Positions 1 through 8,474 of a stretch of 64,000 nt of DNA are shown in pieces. Source of the stretch: Bacteroidota bacterium. Lineage in GTDB: Bacteria; Bacteroidota; Bacteroidia; Cytophagales; Cyclobacteriaceae. Under the pieces are notes generated by a model. That model was not told where the DNA came from and ran no database searches. It was given only the letters and a program-made list of their open reading frames with translations. Location: the NCBI GenBank assembly GCA_027592755.1, contig JAQCLE010000010.1:1-64000 (forward strand), written 5' to 3'. Position 1 is the stretch's first letter. Every line of letters starts with the position of its first letter. A program made the translations under genes and the position numbers.

Positions 1-732
1 CCTATCGCATGCCTCTTCGAATGGTATTACCGATTGCTCCACCGGGTTAATAGTCCAATATTGCTTCACGGAAACGTGCCCATTTCTAATTTTTAAAAAA
101 TGTGCTGCAGGCAGTCTATATATATTTTTGTAAAATGTATTTTGGGGCTGCTGAGGATTTGTGAGAACACCATATCTTAAATAGTGATAAACCATTTTCG
201 TTTCTGGCTCCCGATGCCCATTCAAAGCCCACAACTCTTTCATTTCGGAGGCGAAAGCAAAGTAGTCGTTATTTTTTGTATAAAAGAATGGCTTTTCGCC
301 GAATCTGTCTCTGGCACAAAAAAGCTCCTGCTCCTTTTCGTCCCAAATGGCAAACGAAAACATACCATCAAGATATGAAAGACAATTCTCTCTCTTGTTG
401 TCAAATAATGCCAGAAGAACTTCCGTGTCAGAGTGAGATTTAAAAGTATAGCCCCTTTTAATTAGAGTCTCCTTTATTTCAACATAATTATATATCTCTC
501 CATTAAAAGTTATTGAATATCTCTGGTCAGCATAATGCATTGGTTGGCTCCCGGCTTCACTAAGGTCAATGATAGACAACCTGCGATGACCCAACCCGAT
601 ATTACCTTTTTCATTTACGTATTGCCCCTCACCATCCGGCCCTCTGTGAACTATTGTGTCAGTCATTTTTTTAAGCTGGCTTAGCTCAACTCTCTTACCA
701 TTGAAGCTTAAAATTCCGGCAATCCCGCACAT
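1..732 (-). CDS. asparagine synthase (glutamine-hydrolysing), N-terminal part, cut by window edge
   Basis: The 244 codons visible start with ATG-TGC-GGG, giving the nucleophilic Cys2 of class II glutamine amidotransferases (MCGIAGI). The usual glutaminase landmarks follow: HRGPDGEG, GHRRLSIIDLS, FNGEIYNY with the normal glutamine-binding Glu, and RDRFGEKPF. The ATP-binding synthetase half lies beyond position 1. Such AsnB paralogues in polysaccharide loci often amidate uronic acids instead of making free asparagine. It is the last visible gene of the minus-strand locus and the second AsnB-type gene in it (the other is at 14816-16690). The family call is secure; the substrate is inferred. Confidence 0.93.
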   Translation of the reverse strand, partial: MCGIAGILSFNGKRVELSQLKKMTDTIVHRGPDGEGQYVNEKGNIGLGHRRLSIIDLSEAGSQPMHYADQRYSITFNGEIYNYVEIKETLIKRGYTFKSHSDTEVLLALFDNKRENCLSYLDGMFSFAIWDEKEQELFCARDRFGEKPFFYTKNNDYFAFASEMKELWALNGHREPETKMVYHYLRYGVLTNPQQPQNTFYKNIYRLPAAHFLKIRNGHVSVKQYWTINPVEQSVIPFEEACDR

Positions 733-915
733 AATTCCATTATTTATTAGAGGATATTTTATTGATTTTTCGGAAGGACATTTTTTTGTCTACATTATCT
801 ATGTTCAACTTTGACTCCTTTATTTTTAGTAGGTGGCTTAATCAACTCAAAAGTTTCTTCTTCCTTCTGCTATTTTTCGGAAAAATTTATGACCTTCCAC
901 ACTTTCTTAATTGGT

Positions 916-2052
916 TCATTTGCCTTTTTTTTCTAATATAGCCTGATAGTCGATTTTTAAAGACTTAGCGATTTTTATTGGATCATGCCACTTTTCAACA
1001 TACCGCCGGGATTCAATTCCCTTCTTCTTTATATCTCCTTTCCTTACTGTTAACCATTCTTTCAAAACTTCATAGATTGTATTTGGCTGGGCATTTATTA
1101 TGGGAATCTCCTCTTTCATCTCTCTTGGGAGCAGTTGAATATCCTCTTCTCTCAAATAGCAAATCACTGGCTTGCCAAGGGCCATTAGTTCAACAGAAAG
1201 CCCTCCATAAAAGCCAACAAGCAATTGATCTACAAGTAAATCTGCAGTTTTATAAATCTCTTTTGCCTCTCGATTGGAATACCCTTCTACCAACGTATAA
1301 GTAAATCGGAAACCTTCGGATTTTAATCGTTCCATCGCTTCAATCAAATATCTTGTCCCCTTGACTGTACGATCACTTGGAGCGTGAACAACGTGGGGTT
1401 CTTCAATTAAATCATCAATCGGCAAACAACTCCATTCCCTTGGATCAACACTTGCATAAGCCATATACTTAGTCCTTTTGGGTAAAACATTTAACAGATC
1501 CGGATTAAGAGCATAAATCAAATCAGCATACCTGTCAAATAGATTTATCTCCTTTCTTTTATGAGAATCGGAAAAGAAAAGAGACGAATCGTAATCTTCT
1601 TCATGTGCGAAGTGTATCTTGTAGTGTTTCTTGACAAAATCCAGTTGTCGGGCATCATCCCCCTGATAGGTGACTGCTATCACTTTATTTAGCTTACGGG
1701 CAAATCTCAAATCCATTGCCATGGTCCTGGATAAGTAAATTGAATTGTAGAGTCTTCTAACAATCTTGGGAACTCTTCCAATATCCGACTTAAACTCTCT
1801 AGGTGCCAGCCACTGGCCGAAATTGTAGTGTATTATATCCGCCTTTGGAATTTCAGTAAGAATGGTTTTCCATCTCAGGTACTCGGCCATTAGCATACCA
1901 GTATCCTGAGAATAAATCACCTCATCGGCTTTATAATTAAATAAGTTTTGATGAAAAGTGATTGATTTGCTTTCGAGGCCTATTTCTTTTTCTGCTTTGC
2001 TAAGCCCCTGCGGATTTCCACCTATGGTTGTTGGACAATGTAATACCCGCAT
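916..2052 (-). CDS. GT-B fold glycosyltransferase (family 4-like)
   Basis: The 378-residue protein begins MRVLHCPTTIGGNPQGL, a Gly-rich acceptor-domain start typical of GT-B enzymes. Its C-terminal half carries HAPSDRTVKGT (residues 223-233) and GGLSVELMALGKPVI (283-297), the region that binds the nucleotide-sugar and holds the ExxxxxxxE-like pair. It should transfer a sugar from a nucleotide donor onto the growing glycan at the cytoplasmic face. No signal peptide or membrane segment is evident. Motif spacing is shared with the glycosyltransferases at 2957-4159 and 4169-5527, so the three look like diverged paralogues. Donor and acceptor cannot be deduced. Confidence 0.88.
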   Translation of the reverse strand: MRVLHCPTTIGGNPQGLSKAEKEIGLESKSITFHQNLFNYKADEVIYSQDTGMLMAEYLRWKTILTEIPKADIIHYNFGQWLAPREFKSDIGRVPKIVRRLYNSIYLSRTMAMDLRFARKLNKVIAVTYQGDDARQLDFVKKHYKIHFAHEEDYDSSLFFSDSHKRKEINLFDRYADLIYALNPDLLNVLPKRTKYMAYASVDPREWSCLPIDDLIEEPHVVHAPSDRTVKGTRYLIEAMERLKSEGFRFTYTLVEGYSNREAKEIYKTADLLVDQLLVGFYGGLSVELMALGKPVICYLREEDIQLLPREMKEEIPIINAQPNTIYEVLKEWLTVRKGDIKKKGIESRRYVEKWHDPIKIAKSLKIDYQAILEKKGK

Positions 2053-2088
2053 TTTAAAATTTGGTCATGCCCTTCATTAGCAATTATT

Positions 2089-2952
2089 TTACGCTAAATC
2101 CTGAACTCCTTGTAGAAATTTAATTTTAGGTGGGCATAATACTTTTTCCATTTTAGAGATGTCACATAATATATTATCTGACATCTCGAGTTTGTTTAAG
2201 AATAAAGGATCACGTTTCAGGAACTGACCTGCCGTTAGTGCAATATCTTTAATGGACAGAATTTCAGGTCCAGCGATATTTATTGTATCACTACCTACGA
2301 AATCCAATGTCTTGACTATTGCGGCCACGACGTCAGATACATGTGTAGGTCTTAGTGAAATTCCATCTTGGCCTTGTAATGTAATGGGGATATTGTTCTT
2401 CACTGAATCAAACAGTCTTGGCATAAGCATTGTACGTTTTTGCCCCTTCCCATAGACAAAAAACAATCTTAAACATACTACATTAAAAAGCTCTTTGTAA
2501 TTATTGAGGAGTATCTCTGAACAATATTTGCTGGTTAAATAAAATCCCAGACTTGGCTGAAACGCTATATCCTTGTCTTCTGAATGATTGTGATCACCGG
2601 TCCCATAGATACCACCAGAAGATGAGTATATGAATTTTTCAGCGCCATTTTTCTTAGCGTAATCAGCGAGTTTCAAAGTACTGACTGTATTTACCATAAA
2701 AATATCCTCTGCCTTTTCGGGAAAATTTCTAAAACTTTCCGATTGGGCCAGGTGTATTATATAATTAATATTCTTTGGTAAGCTGTCGGTAGACCAATCT
2801 TTTGTAAAATCAATGTTAATTGGTTTTACATTCTTTGGTAACTTATCGGGATGCTGAGAAACAGCAAATAAATCATAATCCAATAAGCATAACTCCTTGA
2901 TTAAGTGCGAACCTACCAAACCTGTTGCTCCGGTAATTAATAATTTCTTCAC
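2089..2952 (-). CDS. NAD(P)-dependent sugar epimerase/dehydratase (extended SDR)
   Basis: The N-terminal GATGLVG (residues 8-14) is the dinucleotide-binding glycine motif of extended SDRs. YSSSGGIYG gives the catalytic Ser region and YLTSK (138-142) the Tyr-xxx-Lys pair. At 287 residues it is slightly short for the family (about 310-340), mainly at the C-terminus. It lies between two glycosyltransferase genes, 36 bases from the first and 4 bases from the second, in the same operon. It probably modifies a nucleotide-activated sugar for this glycan. Whether it is an epimerase, a dehydratase or a 4-ketoreductase cannot be told from sequence. Confidence 0.85.
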   Translation of the reverse strand: MKKLLITGATGLVGSHLIKELCLLDYDLFAVSQHPDKLPKNVKPINIDFTKDWSTDSLPKNINYIIHLAQSESFRNFPEKAEDIFMVNTVSTLKLADYAKKNGAEKFIYSSSGGIYGTGDHNHSEDKDIAFQPSLGFYLTSKYCSEILLNNYKELFNVVCLRLFFVYGKGQKRTMLMPRLFDSVKNNIPITLQGQDGISLRPTHVSDVVAAIVKTLDFVGSDTINIAGPEILSIKDIALTAGQFLKRDPLFLNKLEMSDNILCDISKMEKVLCPPKIKFLQGVQDLA

Positions 2953-2956
2953 TATT

Positions 2957-4159
2957 TCAAATTTTATTTATCCCAAGCTTAATATTAACCTCATCAAAAA
3001 CTTTTCCGACAGACTCAATTGAATGATACTTCTTAGTAAAAGCCAATCCCCTTTCGCCATGTTCATTTAAATTAACTTTCCCTTCGACTATGTCTTTTAG
3101 AACCTCCTTAATAGTGTCAAACCTGGCATTAATAAACGGCAACTCGTCTTTATCCTTAAGAATATCTGCTGAATAATACAGGTCTATTAGATCTTGTCTT
3201 AGATAACAAATAACTGGTTTATTCAAAGCCATACTTTCAAGAGCAAACATGGCATACCATCCAATGACCAGTTGATCCGCCACAACATCCGATTTCCCAA
3301 TTTCCTCCAGAATCTCATTGTTCGGTCTTTTCTCCATTAAATTTAGCTGAATTGGATATCCCGCCTTTTGCAATTCATTGACCGCCTTTATTAAAAAAGA
3401 TGTGCCCTTTATAGTTTTATGATTTGGCGCGTGTAATATTCGCAACGGTTTTTCAGATGAGAATACTCTCTTTTCGATGTATTCAAATGATGTTCTCAAA
3501 TTATTAAACCTTTTAAGGTCAATCGAAAAGTGGGCTAACATTAATCGATCCCAATGGTAATTATAATCCACCCAATCACATCCACTTAGAACAAAATCTG
3601 AAGATTTGGTCCATCTTCTGATTTGCTTTTCAATTAATTCATATTTCTGATGAAATTCCGGGTAGTCAGCCGACATAGCATGCTTTAAAGGCAAATTTGC
3701 GCAGTATCTTATATCATATACATCAGCGCCATAGGGCATTACAACAACCTTAATTAGCGCAAGCTTTAATAGCAATGGCTCTAATTTTCTAAGTACCGGA
3801 TAGGCACCCAACGGCCCTCCATTAAAATATATATATAAGCAGTTATACTTGAATAATGCTCGTGAGAATAACCATAAATCTAAAAGAAAGCGACTTTTTA
3901 TTGAGAGCAAATCTCCCCTGTAATCGAATTCAGATGTGATAAAATAGACTGAATTAACAAAGGTCTCTGATTTATAGCCATATAATTGCAGAGCCATTTT
4001 ATGATAAATGTTGTTGATCAAAGGTATTGGTCCCATTCCCACATCAAACTCTCTGGTTTTAAAACGGGATAAGATTGCAAGGAGACATAGCAATGGGAGT
4101 ACGATGAATATGACGATCAACTGTTTGATAAAGAACTTTATTCTAAACATGATAAACAT
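2957..4159 (-). CDS. glycosyltransferase with N-terminal membrane anchor
   Basis: A 400-residue protein with a strongly hydrophobic stretch at about residues 12-31, likely an inner-membrane anchor. A GT-B C-terminal half follows, with HAPNHKTIKGT and an ALESMALNKPVICYL nucleotide-sugar site. The N-terminal region shares the pattern GP.P.INN....L..GYKSET with the next gene (4169-5527), so these two are close paralogues. Both keep the HAP...KGT element of the 916-2052 enzyme. It sits 9 bases from its neighbour in a tightly packed operon. It should add one residue of the repeat unit; specificity is unknown. Confidence 0.84.
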   Translation of the reverse strand: MFIMFRIKFFIKQLIVIFIVLPLLCLLAILSRFKTREFDVGMGPIPLINNIYHKMALQLYGYKSETFVNSVYFITSEFDYRGDLLSIKSRFLLDLWLFSRALFKYNCLYIYFNGGPLGAYPVLRKLEPLLLKLALIKVVVMPYGADVYDIRYCANLPLKHAMSADYPEFHQKYELIEKQIRRWTKSSDFVLSGCDWVDYNYHWDRLMLAHFSIDLKRFNNLRTSFEYIEKRVFSSEKPLRILHAPNHKTIKGTSFLIKAVNELQKAGYPIQLNLMEKRPNNEILEEIGKSDVVADQLVIGWYAMFALESMALNKPVICYLRQDLIDLYYSADILKDKDELPFINARFDTIKEVLKDIVEGKVNLNEHGERGLAFTKKYHSIESVGKVFDEVNIKLGINKI

Positions 4160-4168
4160 GACCTATCT

Positions 4169-5527
4169 TTATTTAACAGTAAAGATTTTATTGTTTTTTA
4201 AGGGGTGCTTCACTTTAGGAAGCCGTCTGTTAAATTCACTTGAGAGTGGATTGTAGAGATTGATTAAGTCAACATCACCACCCTCAAGTTTCTCAACGAT
4301 TTTACCAAACAAATATTGAGCAGCATCATGACCATGATACTTCACCGCATAGTCACGACTTGCTTTTCCTAAATCCTCTCTTAGTTTTGGATTTGTAACA
4401 AGCTCCCTGAGAACATCCGTCAATGTTTCTGGACTTGCAGAAACTATCGGACATTCATTCAAAAAAGACCATCTCCTGAACGGAAGTGTGTAAGTTTCAT
4501 CTTCCAAATTTGAAATTACCGGTAAACCAGCAGCCATTCCTTCAACCGCGTTGAGACCATGACCTGTAGCAATAATTTGTTCAACATGAATATCTGCCTT
4601 TTGCGTTAAAATATCATAGACCTCACTGTTTTGTTTCTTTTCAATCAAAATTAGTTCAATCTTAAGCCCTTCTCGTTTCAATAAATCAATAGAATTGATG
4701 ATAAATTCAGTCCCTTTGAATCCTCGAAAATTTGGTGCGTGTGCTATCACAACCGTTTTATTAATACCATCTGCAATATTTTTGATCTTTTGTGGTCTCC
4801 ATTTGCTTAGATCTAAATAAATCGGGTTCCACGAGAGAATATCCCATCTACCAATCCCATCCGGGCCCATGAGGCCGGGTATTACTATATCTGCTTCAGT
4901 GCACCAATAATCAACCCGCTTGGCGATTTTTTTTTGCTGTTTACTAAACATAGGTAAGGACATCATAAGTCCATGCATTAAGGACGTGGATCTGATCCGA
5001 TGGTATATATAGGCATCCAATCCAAAAGGGAATACTATGATTCTCTTTTTGGCCATTTTCAATAAAAAAGATTCTAATTTCCAAAGGGCCGTATTCCCTA
5101 GAAAAAAACCATTAAAAGAGATTACGAAGTAATCGTATTTAAAGAGCGCCTCAATAAATCCAAAAAGTCGAGCCCACAAATTAGAAAACCACGGGAATGT
5201 GTCTTGAATGATACGGTCATAATCTAAACGAGTATTAATTGATGAACAAATTCCATCTGTATAAGTTTCGGATTTATAGCCAATCTCGGCCAATGCTCGC
5301 GACCATTTTGAATTATTGATGATTGGATCTGGTCCAAACACAAACCGTGATTTATTAAGTTTTAGGGCAAATAATCCAATTAAAAAACTACACGTCAAAA
5401 CAACTAATATATATATCCCTATAGCTAAGAATTCAGCGACTTTTGAAACCAAAAATAATGGTGTACTAATAATTCGGAAGGCAATTCTAATTACTTTCTT
5501 GATCAATCGTATCATATCACTTCCCAA
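4169..5527 (-). CDS. glycosyltransferase with N-terminal membrane segment
   Basis: A 452-residue paralogue of the preceding glycosyltransferase. The N-terminus has a long hydrophobic region (about residues 30-55), then FGPDPIINN and GYKSETYTDG. The C-terminal half carries HAPNFRGFKGT and AVEGMAAGLPVISNL, the equivalent of the nucleotide-sugar binding site. The DAYIYHRIRS stretch corresponds to the aspartate-containing segment in its paralogue. It is the first of the block of three GT genes in transcription order, and 120 bases separate it from the methyltransferase genes upstream. An alternative start at Met5 is possible. Substrate unknown. Confidence 0.83.
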   Translation of the reverse strand: MGSDMIRLIKKVIRIAFRIISTPLFLVSKVAEFLAIGIYILVVLTCSFLIGLFALKLNKSRFVFGPDPIINNSKWSRALAEIGYKSETYTDGICSSINTRLDYDRIIQDTFPWFSNLWARLFGFIEALFKYDYFVISFNGFFLGNTALWKLESFLLKMAKKRIIVFPFGLDAYIYHRIRSTSLMHGLMMSLPMFSKQQKKIAKRVDYWCTEADIVIPGLMGPDGIGRWDILSWNPIYLDLSKWRPQKIKNIADGINKTVVIAHAPNFRGFKGTEFIINSIDLLKREGLKIELILIEKKQNSEVYDILTQKADIHVEQIIATGHGLNAVEGMAAGLPVISNLEDETYTLPFRRWSFLNECPIVSASPETLTDVLRELVTNPKLREDLGKASRDYAVKYHGHDAAQYLFGKIVEKLEGGDVDLINLYNPLSSEFNRRLPKVKHPLKNNKIFTVK

Positions 5528-5647
5528 TAGTCAAAGTATTTTCTCAGTAATCTATGACATTCACAATTTTATAGAATCCCAAAATTGAGCTTTCTACTTC
5601 TTGCGGAAATACTTTCCAATTTAGCTACATTCAAAATCAGATAAACA

Positions 5648-5962
5648 TTATATTTTCATCTTGGAACTAGGCAGAGACTCTTCTACCCTTGTTTTTATCA
5701 CTTCACCAAATGCATCACTAAGGATGATCAGATGACTTACAGGGCGAGATATTAAATCTTCAAAACTTTCAACTGGAATTTCGAACCCGTCAAAATATTG
5801 ACCGTGGATGCCCGAGTTGTCATCGAACAATCTAACATTCGACTTTACTGATAGCATTGATAAATACGGCATTGCTCTTAAAGGAACATAACATCCCAGC
5901 GTATTCCCTGGCGATATGCCCTCTTCCATAAAATTGATTATCGAAGATGTTAATAGCTCCAT
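5648..5962 (-). CDS. C-methyltransferase C-terminal (Methyltransf_14-like) domain, separate frame
   Basis: A 104-residue open frame matches the C-terminal domain that usually follows the SAM domain in sugar C-methyltransferases. It has the GCYVPLRAMPYLS strand-helix start, LFDDNSGIHGQYFDGFEIPV (compare the D.....G....G..IP pattern) and a final strand before LSDAFGE. Its ATG lies 13 bases inside the end of the upstream SAM-domain gene, in the -1 register. Adding one A to the AGAAAATGG run would fuse both into a single 376-residue protein reading FSRKMELL. It is therefore either a frameshifted second half or a coupled second gene; I favour a frameshift or sequencing error. Confidence 0.7.
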   Translation of the reverse strand: MELLTSSIINFMEEGISPGNTLGCYVPLRAMPYLSMLSVKSNVRLFDDNSGIHGQYFDGFEIPVESFEDLISRPVSHLIILSDAFGEVIKTRVEESLPSSKMKI

Positions 5963-6768
5963 TTTCTTGAGAACTTGTCAAAAAGTGCCACACCTGATTT
6001 GGGTTGCCATTGATTATCTGAAACATGAGCAAAACAATACAGAACTCCACCATACTCTGACTTCGTAATTTTGAGAGGCTCAAAACCAGCAGCCAAAACA
6101 ACGTTCGCCAATGAATCCACATTAAAATAATTAAAGTGTTCATGGACTATCATTGACATATCGCCTCTCTCAATGAAGCTACTGCTATCCGGAACTGCAA
6201 ATACAATCAATCCATTTTTCTTGAGGTCTTGCCTATGGAAAGCTAAAAAATCCGCTGGTTCCTGGGTATGTTCGAGAACATCATAATGAATAATTAAATC
6301 TACCTGCAAGGATTGTGTTTTTACCGGATAAAAGTCCGGGATTACCTCAATACCGAGTTCTTTGCTTCGTTCATGGGTTGTAGGACTCGGGTCAATTGCT
6401 ATCACATCATAGCCCCTTTTTTGAAGTCTATTGAGGATATAGCACCCCCCAGCACCCACTTCTGCAATGGTTTTTGTGTCTGGATGGTATTCATTAATAG
6501 CATGAAGTACGAATTGGAGGAAATCGTTCCCATAACTTTCTGCCAAATCATGTCCTTCTTGAAGATAACCAACATTGTGATTTTCCTTATAGACCGTTTC
6601 AAGGTATTCCCAAGTTTGAGGGTTTGCAATCTGACTGATCAATTGGTACTCTTCTTTGAAACCAAAACTAAAGTCGACGAAATCCGGGACTGGATTTTGA
6701 GGGAAATTCGGTTCTTCGGTGTTTCGCCAATAGAACTGGAGTTTGCCAAGCTTAACTGTATTGTTCAT
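5950..6768 (-). CDS. class I SAM-dependent methyltransferase (sugar C-methyltransferase type)
   Basis: A 272-residue protein with motif I EVGAGG at 103-108 followed by the acidic strand end AIDPS. HYDVLEHTQEP is the post-motif loop and FAVPDS a later core strand. The EHFNYFN segment resembles the sugar C-methyltransferase family, whose members normally continue into a C-terminal domain; here that domain is in another frame (5648-5962). The N-terminal zinc domain of TylC3-like enzymes is absent. It probably methylates a nucleotide-bound deoxysugar or keto-sugar for the glycan. The family is clear; the methylated atom is inferred. Confidence 0.82.
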   Translation of the reverse strand: MNNTVKLGKLQFYWRNTEEPNFPQNPVPDFVDFSFGFKEEYQLISQIANPQTWEYLETVYKENHNVGYLQEGHDLAESYGNDFLQFVLHAINEYHPDTKTIAEVGAGGCYILNRLQKRGYDVIAIDPSPTTHERSKELGIEVIPDFYPVKTQSLQVDLIIHYDVLEHTQEPADFLAFHRQDLKKNGLIVFAVPDSSSFIERGDMSMIVHEHFNYFNVDSLANVVLAAGFEPLKITKSEYGGVLYCFAHVSDNQWQPKSGVALFDKFSRKWSY

Positions 6769-6879
6769 ATTCTATTTTTTTGTAAACACATTAGACTGTC
6801 TGTCTGAATAGAGTCTCTGTGCCAAACATCTAATGGTATTTTGGTTTGGTTATATTTCAATTGAATAAACAATTTGGGA

Positions 6880-8223
6880 TTATGACTTCACTCTCTTCTT
6901 CTTGAACCTCTTCCCAAATATTTCTTCATTGCTAACTTGTATTTTTATTGGCACTTTATAAGAGGCTAAGTTACTTCGGCAGTGCATTTTTATCGCTTTG
7001 ATTATCTCCTTTACTTCTTGCCCTTTGGACAACAATACTTTAGCACATACAATATTTCCTGTTAGGGGATGTTTCTCTCCAAAAACAATAACATCTTCCA
7101 CCTCTTCAATTTCCAAAATCACATTTTCCACCTCTTGAGGAAATACTTTCTCTCCCCCAACATTGATCAATTCTGATTTTCGCCCCAATATCTTGAAATA
7201 ATCTCCTTTCACTTCTACTGAATCTCCAGTTTTAAACCAACCATCTTCGGTAAAAGGACTTGGCGCATTCAAATAACCTATCATTGCCGAATCCGACTTT
7301 ATTTCAAGCATATCATTTGATACTCGAACCTTATATCCTTCCCCTCCAATTTTTACCCATAACGAATCGTTATTCTCTGATTTAGACCTTAAAACCCCTA
7401 GCTCAATCAAGCCATAAGTCTGGTGAAATTTAATATCCGGGAAAATCTTATTCACCAATTGCAATAGGCTATTTGGCATGGGTTCGGCGCCATAAGTGAT
7501 TAGCCTAAGACTGGTGAGGTCATGTCTCTTATAAGCCCTGCTAGCCACCAACATATTCAGGAACGTAGGAGAAGTAGGTAACAGCTCAACCTGGTGCTCC
7601 TCTATTAACTTACAAACGTAATCTGGTGAGCGTTCCTCTAACAACACCAGCTTTCCCCCATTTGAAAGTATATGAAACATGGTATTAAGCCCACCCCAAT
7701 GATCAAACAATAGAAAATTGATTGTGACATAAATGGGCCTTCTGGTTTCAAACTTCTTAAGTAATTTATCAAAGTTATGAACTGCAGCTTTTGGCTTTCC
7801 GGAAGAACCGGAAGTAAAGAGAACTAGACCTGGTACATTCTCCTCATACAATTGTAAGTATAGCTCATTATCAGATTGTTCAGACTTGACTAATTCAATG
7901 TCATACTTATCCCCGATAATTCTAATGATGTAGTTGATGGCGGCAATCTCATACTTTTCATCGTTGATCTGCTGAAGTTTAATATCTAAGGGAACGATTA
8001 TGGATCGCTTATTAATAAGACTAAATATTAATGAAACTGATTCTATGGAAAAGTCTCCTTCAACGGCAAAAACACAGTTTTCTGGATAAGAAGACAACAC
8101 TCGATCCCATAATTCAATCCTAGAGAGCAGTTGATTATAAGTATGACTGTTCCCACGGTCAATTAAAGCCACATCATCCTTATAATTAGGTAAGTATTCG
8201 AAAATCTTTAGGTTACTTGCCAT
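6880..8223 (-). CDS. AMP-forming acyl-CoA/acyl-ACP ligase
   Basis: A 447-residue ANL-superfamily adenylating enzyme. It shows the P-loop-like LFTSGSSGKPKAAV at about 135-148, the YGLIELG core motif, TGDSVEVKGDYFKILGR with the ribose-binding Asp and hinge, and GGEKVFPQEVE. Near the C-terminus FGKRFKKK places the catalytic Lys of motif A10. It is shorter than typical members (500-550). Its start overlaps the ACP stop codon by 11 bases (ATGGCAAGTAA), which suggests translational coupling. The likely job is to activate a carboxylic acid and load it on the neighbouring ACP. The acid is unknown. Confidence 0.88.
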   Translation of the reverse strand: MASNLKIFEYLPNYKDDVALIDRGNSHTYNQLLSRIELWDRVLSSYPENCVFAVEGDFSIESVSLIFSLINKRSIIVPLDIKLQQINDEKYEIAAINYIIRIIGDKYDIELVKSEQSDNELYLQLYEENVPGLVLFTSGSSGKPKAAVHNFDKLLKKFETRRPIYVTINFLLFDHWGGLNTMFHILSNGGKLVLLEERSPDYVCKLIEEHQVELLPTSPTFLNMLVASRAYKRHDLTSLRLITYGAEPMPNSLLQLVNKIFPDIKFHQTYGLIELGVLRSKSENNDSLWVKIGGEGYKVRVSNDMLEIKSDSAMIGYLNAPSPFTEDGWFKTGDSVEVKGDYFKILGRKSELINVGGEKVFPQEVENVILEIEEVEDVIVFGEKHPLTGNIVCAKVLLSKGQEVKEIIKAIKMHCRSNLASYKVPIKIQVSNEEIFGKRFKKKRVKS

Positions 8224-8461
8224 TGATAGCTTCAGAAATAACGATTTTGATGATTTTGAAATTCAACATATTACCTACGTCATCATCGGGAATAGATACG
8301 CCAAACTGTTCTTCTAATGCAATAATCAGGTTAAGATGCCTTATGGAATCCCAATTTTCGATAGAATCAGTGGAACTCTCCTCAGTTACATCTTCTTCTG
8401 GTATTTCAAATACCACACTCAGGGTGTTTCTAATTGCTTCTTTTATTTGTATATCATCCAT
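8213..8461 (-). CDS. acyl carrier protein
   Basis: An 82-residue acidic, helical protein of ACP size. Ser39 in NWDSIRHLNLI is the predicted phosphopantetheine attachment site, in the standard position at the start of helix 2. FGVSIPDDDV is the usual loop before helix 3. The gene lies between fkbH-like 8475-10241 and the AMP ligase 6880-8223 and overlaps the latter. It is thus the likely carrier for the glyceryl or acyl unit made by those enzymes. It is a dedicated paralogue, not the housekeeping AcpP, which has the motif DSLD and sits with fab genes. Confidence 0.92.
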   Translation of the reverse strand: MDDIQIKEAIRNTLSVVFEIPEEDVTEESSTDSIENWDSIRHLNLIIALEEQFGVSIPDDDVGNMLNFKIIKIVISEAINGK

Positions 8462-8474
8462 TATTCAATGGTAT

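Noticed and set aside
916-2052. Possibility that the glycosyltransferase is a polysaccharide pyruvyl transferase or kinase
   Set aside because: The HAP...KGT and E.MA.GKPVI elements are those of GT-B glycosyltransferases; no other family motif is present.
5832-6143. 103-codon minus-strand ORF across the methyltransferase junction
   Set aside because: It is the third frame at the split gene; the two other frames carry the family motifs.
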